Of a stretch of 64,000 bases of DNA, positions 57,231-64,000 are shown one piece after another. The position numbers and the translations under genes are program-made. This DNA is from Delphinus delphis (taxonomy: Eukaryota; Chordata; Mammalia; Artiodactyla; Delphinidae). Below the pieces are notes generated by a model. The model was given only the letters and a program-made list of their open reading frames with translations, was not told where the DNA came from and searched no databases. The DNA lies in the NCBI RefSeq assembly GCF_949987515.2, contig NC_082698.1, positions 27,370,070 through 27,434,069 on the forward strand, in the 5' to 3' direction. How positions within the stretch are numbered: the first letter of the stretch is position 1; each line of letters opens with the position of its first letter.

Positions 57231-57528
57231 TCATGGTAAATGGCCTCTTTCTCTCTGTACTTCCTAGTTCTGTGTCCTGAGAGAGGGGGACTAATTGGCT
57301 CAGCTTGGATTTGTGCATGAGTCCAATTCTAGTAACAGAGTTATTGGTGGATACACGGGCAGGAAGGGATGTGAGTGGGGCAGCTTCCTTAAAGTAGCTG
57401 TCAAGTGATGGATACCATTTGGACATTTCTAGTGTCCTGGCTCTCAACTACCTTTAAGCTTCATCTCCTGTCACCTCTCCCAACCCCCTCTGTCTTTCAC
57501 CAGGCAGCTTATACTTCAGCCACATTTT

Positions 57529-57733
57529 TTTTTTCTTTTGCGGTATACGGGCCTCTTACTGTTGTGGCCTCTCCCGTTGCGGAGCACAGGCTCCGGACGC
57601 ACAGCCTCAGCGGCCATGGCTCACGGGCCCAGCCGCTCCGCAGAATGCGGGATCTTCCCGGACTGGGGCATGAACCCGTGTCCCCTGCATCGGCAGGCAG
57701 ACTCTCAACCACTGCGCCACCAAGGAAGCCCTC
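57529..57733 (-). mobile_element. CHR-2-type SINE, minus strand
   Basis: Short T-rich start, tail cgggcctcttactgttgtgg and head ending ccaccaaggaagccc. Exact 12-nt copies cagccacatttt at 57517-57528 and 57734-57745. Confidence 0.94.
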
Positions 57734-57745
57734 CAGCCACATTTT

Positions 57746-60007
57746 GTCTGGTATATTTCCATGCCTCCATGTCTTTGCTCCTGCCGTTCCCTCAACCCAG
57801 GACAGTTTCTGTCATACTTGGTGAACCTCAGCTGGGAACTCTGTGGGAGTAGGGTTGGGGGACAGGGCTAGCAGGGTCAGAATTAGGTGAGTTCTGAGGA
57901 ACAACGAGGCTGGAGAATAGGCCCTGTTTGTGTTTGGGGTGGGTAAATGAGACTGCAGTTAGAACAGGCAACTGGTCAAAGATTGTAGAACATGTTTTGG
58001 GGGCCCTTAGGCTGATTCCAAGCAGAAATCAGCACCCCAGGAGCGACACAGCATGAAAGCTGGGCAGTGGTGGTTACTGTTGACAGCGGATCCTCGCTGT
58101 CCAATTTGGTATGAAGGAGACCAGAAATAGAATAGAAGGTAAGAAGTTCTGGTGGGACCCAGGTAAGAGGCCCTGGCTCCCAATCTGATGAATTGAGCAG
58201 GCCAGGGCTCCCATTCTGGGGGCACCTGGAGGCAAAGCCGGGCAGTTGGGGCCAGATAGCCTACTCTACGGGATGAACGCAGCATTGACTGGGCCAACCC
58301 AGTGCCCTGACGACCTCCAGGAATTCACTCACTGTGCACCAGGCAACAATCAGGAGTTCTGCCCTGCTGGATTTCCATGGGTTCTGAGCAGGCTCTCTGA
58401 AGTGGGGTGCATCTTCCAGGGGGAGCAATTTATGCATGAGAAGAGAACACTGGAATTTCTATGTATTCCAATCTCATCCTTTTTCTATTTTATGTCTTGT
58501 AAGATTCATAATATGTTAGTCTAGTAGTACATTTATGGAATTTGTAAACAAGTAACTATACTTATATTGCAAGTACATATTTACTTCTTTTTACTGATAG
58601 GGTGTATGATCAAAGAAGTTTGAAGACCACTCTTCTAAGAGACTGGTGATTAAAAGGAGCAGCACTGGGCAGGATGGAAGGTGGGACTGTCATTTGCTAA
58701 GATGGGAATAGGGAGGAGACACAAGTGGGGAGGGAGAAGGAAGGGGATGGACTTGATTAAGGGCTTGCTGATTTGTTGGGGGTCCCACAGTGTCATGATG
58801 TGAGTAGGCTGGGCAAATAGGCTTGGGGAAAGACAGGCCTGTTGGAATCATGATGGAAAGGAGGTGCCTGGGAGACACTGACTGCAGCCAATGGGAAAGG
58901 TCATTCCTAGGTCTGCCTCTAGGCTCTGCTTGCAGCTGCCCAGCCACCCCTGGCAGCTCAGAGCTTCAAGAGGCTTTCAAGTGGGAGGAGACAGAGATGG
59001 AAGCTGAGCTGGGAAGGTTTCCCAGGGGCAGAGAAGGAAAGTATCCAAGGGCGGAGAACAGGTGGAGGCCCTGGCCTTTGTGGGAGGGCTGGAACTGGGA
59101 GGCTGCTGAAGGGATGGAGAGCAAACCCCTTCCAAGTATCGTAGAAGCAGCCTGGACAATCACTCCATTTCTCCCCCAAACAGGAACAGAGAGACCCAGG
59201 GACAGACACTCATCCTTCACTGGACACCGGGCACAAGAACAGTAAGGGTGTCTGAGAAAACCCAACAGTTCTCCCACTTCCCCACCCTCAGACTCACACA
59301 GGGACATGTAGACCCACGCAGACCAACAGAAATGGGAGCCAGCGACCAACCAACCGACCCACAATATAGGCGCCTGTATGCCCTCAAGATACACCCGGAC
59401 TGCACCAATCCTAGCAGCTGCTCGCCCAGGCCGGGACTCCACCAGAATCAGGGGGTGCGCGAGGTCGCTTGAGCCCTCTGGTTCTTCCCGTCTCTGCAGG
59501 GCTGGATGCTGTCCCGGCCCGGAAATAAATGAGCAGCGAGGAAACTGGTGGCAAGCGTCTGTGGTATCTGTGCGGCCTGGGGGATAAAAATTGAGGCACG
59601 GAGGAGGGAGACAGGACAGCAGACAACCCCCCACCCATGTGGAGAGGACCTCCGACGTCGCATTCTGAGAGCCTGCACCCTAAGTTTGGGTGTGGTTGGA
59701 GAGGTAGGGAGACCAAATCACTCACTCGAAGGTAGTCCCAAGTTTTGCAAAGCGAAAACTCCTCGCCCCGAAGGGGGAGGTGGGGGGCAGGCAGACTCGT
59801 CTGGGCCATTGCCGGCTTTCGGCTGCCGATGAGAGGGTCCGAAAAGGGGTGGGAGGAGGGTCTCAGCAAAGGGGTGGCAGGGTGGTCGCAATGGAAGTGC
59901 CCTTGGGAGGATTATTGAGGGTTTATTTGAGATCGAACAGTGTGAGGGAAGGCCTGTCTCAGAGACAGGTAGAGACAAACCTGGAGCCATGGGGAGTGAC
60001 ATACAAA
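57746..60007. other. Intergenic, between L2 scraps and the PAX2 3' end; no gene seen
   Basis: 58620-58760 has an L2-like phrase ('gtcatttgctaagatggga'). 58820-59700 carries long open frames on both strands, but these lack splice context and do not resemble any protein I know. No recent SINE lies between 57.7 kb and the PAX2 3' end. Confidence 0.4.
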
Positions 60008-60040
60008 ATTTTATTTTTATTATTATTTATTATTATTATT
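60008..60040 (-). terminator. Second AATAAA-rich cluster, possible distal poly(A) site
   Basis: The plus strand reads as a run of TTATT units, which on the minus strand gives several AATAAA-like and AATAAT hexamers. It lies just below a 24-nt A-run (60050-60073), which would be a U-run in the transcript. It could be a distal PAX2 poly(A) site or simply AT-rich low-complexity sequence. Confidence 0.3.
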
Positions 60041-60386
60041 TGTCATGTGCAAAAAAAAAAAAAAAAAAAAAAAGGAAAAGAATCAAAACGAACCGACGCG
60101 CTGAAAGTGGCCAAGGAGACCAGAGCCATCGGGGGATCTTCCGAGGGTTCGGCTGGGTCCTGGGTCTGGGTCCCCTGTCGCGCCAGCCCCACAGGGACTG
60201 GAATGGGACGGGCCTCGGAGTTTGAACCTCGGCTCCCTCGCTGCCCGGCTCGGGCCACTGGAGCCTGGCTGGGCACCGGCAGTTCCCTTAACTATTCTCT
60301 CTCGTTTTCCTTTTCAAAAAAAAAGGCTCCAAGGGAAGAGAGATCTGGGCGAGGACTCCAAGCCTTTTCGGATTTGTTCAAGGATT

Positions 60387-60418
60387 TTTATTTATTTATT
60401 TATTTTTTCACTTTTATT
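60387..60418 (-). terminator. Candidate PAX2 polyadenylation signals
   Basis: On the minus strand this short stretch contains AATAAA at 60413-60418 and four overlapping copies in a TTTA-repeat at 60387-60404 (written as TTTATT on the plus strand). Cleavage would be expected roughly 15-25 nt below. It is the first strong signal cluster downstream of the PAX2 stop codons. Which copy is used is unknown. Confidence 0.5.
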
Positions 60419-61028
60419 GACTTTGTTTCTGTTATTTCGAGTCGTCACGATCCACGGGTGAGGAGACATGCAGGGCGCATCGCCGCTACCGAGAGAGCAA
60501 CTACGGGGCAGGGCGGCCTGGCCGCCGGCGCCCCAGGGCGCGCGGGGCACGGCCTCGAGGGGCGAGCCTGGGGGCTGGAGCTGCCACCTCTGATCTAGTC
60601 TCAGGGGGCAAGGCAGCCAGGGCAGGGCTGGGGAGAGAGGCCGAGGGAGGGAGAGAGACAAGAGAGACGAAGACTGAGAGAGACAGAGTCGGGGGAGAGA
60701 AGCAGAGAAGAGAGATGGAGAGGGGAGAGATGCAGAGGAGAGAGATGAGGAGAGAGCGAAAACAGGGAATTACATTGAAATAGCCAACAAAACAGAGGCG
60801 AGAGGAGTCCACAGGACCATGTTCGTCATTTTGCATAGAGATTTCTTTTCTTTCGTACTTTTTTGTAACAGAAAAACAAAAAAAGCCCCCCTCCCCCAGG
60901 ACGTGCTGTGCTTTAGTGGGCGTGTAGCTGTGTCCCCCCCTCCCCCCCAGCGAGCGGCGACTCTCACAGCACAGACAGCAGGGCGTATCTACAGGCAGGA
61001 CGGGCGGGCAACTGGGACTCTACCCGGC

Positions 61029-61061
61029 GGGGCGGGGCGGGGCGGGGTGGACGGGGTGGGG
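61029..61061 (+). other. G-quadruplex-forming tract on the PAX2 antisense strand
   Basis: Four GGGG runs separated by single C bases (61029-61047), then two more GGGG runs up to 61061, lie on the plus strand. In the PAX2 transcript this would be C-rich. It resembles an SP1/KLF-type GGGGCGGGG cluster and could bind those factors. Confidence 0.5.
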
Positions 61062-61701
61062 TTATATACACAGGGGTTCGCCTTCACACGACACACACCG
61101 TCTTTCTACGAAGCAGCAGCCTGTTGGGTTTTTGTTTTTGTTTTCCTCTTTTGCAAAGACCATCATATTAAATAAATGTAGACTTTTTGCGGCCCTGTTC
61201 ATTTCCTGCCAGAGGAGGAGGCTGGAGGTGGGTGGGAGGGGGTGGAGTGGGCAGCCCCCCACCTCCCACCCCGCGCAGCTCATACGCCAGCTCAGACCCT
61301 GCTCCCACCACCTGCAGATTGAGAGTCTGTGTCGGGGGAGTCGGGGGGGCATCAAGCAACCGCTCGGGGAAGACCAGTGCCGCGGCCTGCGGAAACTGGT
61401 CCTGAGGCAGGCACGGAAGAGCCTCCGGCGGGGCAGCGAGTTAGGGAGGAGAGATGCAGAGCGTCGTGGGCTGGGAAAAAGACGGGCAGGAGGGGGAAGT
61501 GCGAGGTCGGCAGATGGAAGAGACGCTGAGGTAGGGGCAAGGCGGGGCTGAGAGTCTGGTCACTAGTAGGAGATGCCTGGGCCCTGGGGAACTGGGCAAT
61601 TCAGGTGGAGTAGGGAAGAGCCAAGAGTCGGGCTCCGTGGGTGCGGGCTGCTGAGGCCTGCGTGCCTTGGGTCACAACCTTGGAAACACCTGACAACCAA
61701 G

Positions 61702-61735
61702 CCCCCCCCCCCGCCCCCGTCCCCGTCCCCGTCCC
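61702..61735 (-). other. G-quadruplex-forming tract in the PAX2 3' UTR
   Basis: The plus strand has C-runs of 11, 5, 4, 4 and 3 separated by g or gt. On the PAX2 sense strand this gives five G-runs with loops of one or two bases, a textbook G-quadruplex pattern. If the 3' UTR extends this far, the tract would be present in the mRNA. Confidence 0.55.
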
Positions 61736-62308
61736 TAGAGCCCGGCCCTCACGCCCCCATTCCATTCCACCTTCTGGGCAGGGCACAGGTGGGAGCAGTC
61801 CGGTTGGCGCCGGGGTGCGGACTTTTTCCCGGGGACTTGGCGGGAGGCTCTTCCCCCTTCTGCAGAACATCGTTTTGTTCTTAATTTCCTTTGCCCAGCG
61901 AAGCCTCCCGGCGCCGGAGCGTCCGAGGCGGGCTGCTCCGGGGCTGGGCCGTGCTGCAGTCCGCGCTGATTGTGTGTCACAGAAACGTGTCCCCCGCGCA
62001 GCGGCGGGCCCGGCCAGAGTCCGGCGGGGTGGCTGGTCGACTCCCGGGTCGGCTCGGGCGAGGCGGGGATGAGCTGTGTCGGACCCTCCTCGCGACGCCG
62101 CGCTGTCCAGGCAGGCGGGGAGGGGCGGCGGGCGGGATTGGGGGCGGCGGGCCCGGGCCTGAGGGTCCCGCCCGCGGCTCCACCCGTCCTGTCCGGCCTT
62201 CGACGGGGTGAAGTGAAGGGCTGTAGGGGTCCTGGGATGGGGTGGGTCTGGGGCGGTGGCCGGGAGGCTTCTTGTCGCGTCGATCCTCCCTCCCTCCGGG
62301 GTGGGCGG

Positions 62309-62430
62309 TCAGACAGGGACGATGTGGAGGCCAAAGCTGTCGGCCTGAAGCTTGATGTGGTCCCCGCGGTAACTAGTGGCGGTCATAGGCAGCGGCAGCA
62401 GCGGCAGGGGCGGAGCCCCGGGGGGCGGCA
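62309..62430 (-). CDS. PAX2: PAX2 terminal exon, alternative-acceptor frame
   Basis: A second acceptor 'ttattattatag' lies 19 nt inside the standard terminal exon (AG at 62431-62432). Splicing there shifts the frame. The split codon becomes A|TG (Met), followed by a proline/leucine-rich stretch beginning PPPGAPPLPLLPLP, then MTATSYRGDHIKLQ and a terminus ending SFGLHIVPV, with TGA at 62309-62311. The frame is open for 40 codons and runs past the standard stop by 62 nt. PAX2 isoforms with this GLHIVPV tail are known in other mammals. Here the acceptor, frame and stop are all preserved, which supports real use rather than chance. Relative usage cannot be read from DNA. Confidence 0.85.
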
Positions 62431-62449
62431 CTATAATAATAAGGGGAAC
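62373..62449 (-). CDS. PAX2: PAX2 terminal coding exon, standard frame
   Basis: With the upstream acceptor (minus-strand 'aacttccag', exon starting at 62449) the split codon A|GT gives serine. The frame then continues SPYYYSAAPRGSAP, six alanines, YDRH and a TAG stop at 62373-62375. This is the usual PAX2 C-terminus. PAX5 and PAX8 end differently (PAX8 lacks the alanine run), so the identification is firm. The exon is 77 nt of coding sequence and is separated from the preceding exon by a 478-bp intron. No frameshift or premature stop is seen. The end of this domain belongs to the inhibitory/transactivation module of the protein. Confidence 0.95.

Positions 62450-64000
<1,551 letters not shown>

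Larger units (their letters stand above)
60387..62372 (-). other. PAX2: PAX2 3' untranslated region (extent inferred)
   Basis: The sequence below the standard stop codon has no further splice signal that I can justify and reaches a cluster of AATAAA signals about 2 kb away. That fits the roughly 2-kb 3' UTR known for mammalian PAX2. The UTR is GC- and CpG-rich near the stop codon, then purine-rich, with AT-rich ends. It includes a predicted RNA G-quadruplex tract (61702-61735). The alternative isoform uses the first 64 nt as coding sequence. The end point is a guess; a second signal cluster near 60.0 kb is possible. Confidence 0.6.

Noticed and set aside
58966..59634. 222-codon open frame on the minus strand
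   Set aside because: Overlaps an opposite-strand open frame, low similarity to anything known, and GC-rich context makes chance likely.
1..60380. Search for a CRISPR array, operon, or prophage-like system
   Set aside because: The DNA is mammalian; the repeats present are SINEs, LINEs, an LTR and microsatellites, with no regular repeat-spacer pattern.
59780..60598. 272-codon open frame on the plus strand
   Set aside because: It runs through an A24 tract (poly-lysine) and the inferred PAX2 3' flank, and has no recognisable domain or splice context.

Overview
The window is mammalian nuclear DNA, most probably from a whale or dolphin. The evidence is at least 14 insertions of tRNA-derived SINEs that open with a 'cttccctggtggcgcagtgg' type A-box head. 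Several of these are the short form ending in a 'cgggcctctcactgttgtgg' tail (reverse sense), which matches the cetacean CHR-1/CHR-2 families. Mammalian MIR, L2, L1 and MLT1 remains are also present. No bacterial or viral gene organisation is seen.

Only one protein-coding gene can be supported. PAX2 lies on the minus strand at the right end: its penultimate coding exon (62928-63014), its terminal coding exon (62373-62449 in the standard frame) and an inferred 3' UTR of about 2 kb running down to roughly 60.4 kb. The terminal exon has two splice acceptors 19 nt apart. They open two different frames, giving the standard ...AAYDRH end or the alternative ...GLHIVPV end. Both frames are intact. The rest of PAX2 lies beyond the right edge.

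Everything from 1 to about 60.4 kb is non-coding sequence downstream of PAX2. It has two textures. From about 2.6 to 34 kb it is poor in young SINEs and carries many islands of AT-rich, motif-dense, complex sequence. These look like conserved non-coding elements (CNEs): homeodomain TAATTA cores, TCF/LEF-like sites and octamer-like sites. Two of the islands, near 6.1 kb and 10.4 kb, are clear copies of each other. A near-perfect CTCF motif at 17.8 kb and an opposed CTCF-like motif at 16.3 kb could mark a domain edge. From about 34 to 58 kb the sequence is repeat-dense: L1, L2, MIR, one MLT1 solo LTR, an old CR1/L3-like LINE fossil, nested SINEs, a local duplication (35.6 kb and 38.3 kb), and three SINEs stacked at one target site (56.0-56.7 kb).

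My reading is a PAX2 regulatory landscape flanked by ordinary repeat-rich DNA. In human the next gene downstream is SLF2; it is not seen here. All conservation statements are inferences from sequence texture, because no alignment could be run. Most long open frames in the window fall in simple repeats, SINEs or GC-rich DNA and are not genes.
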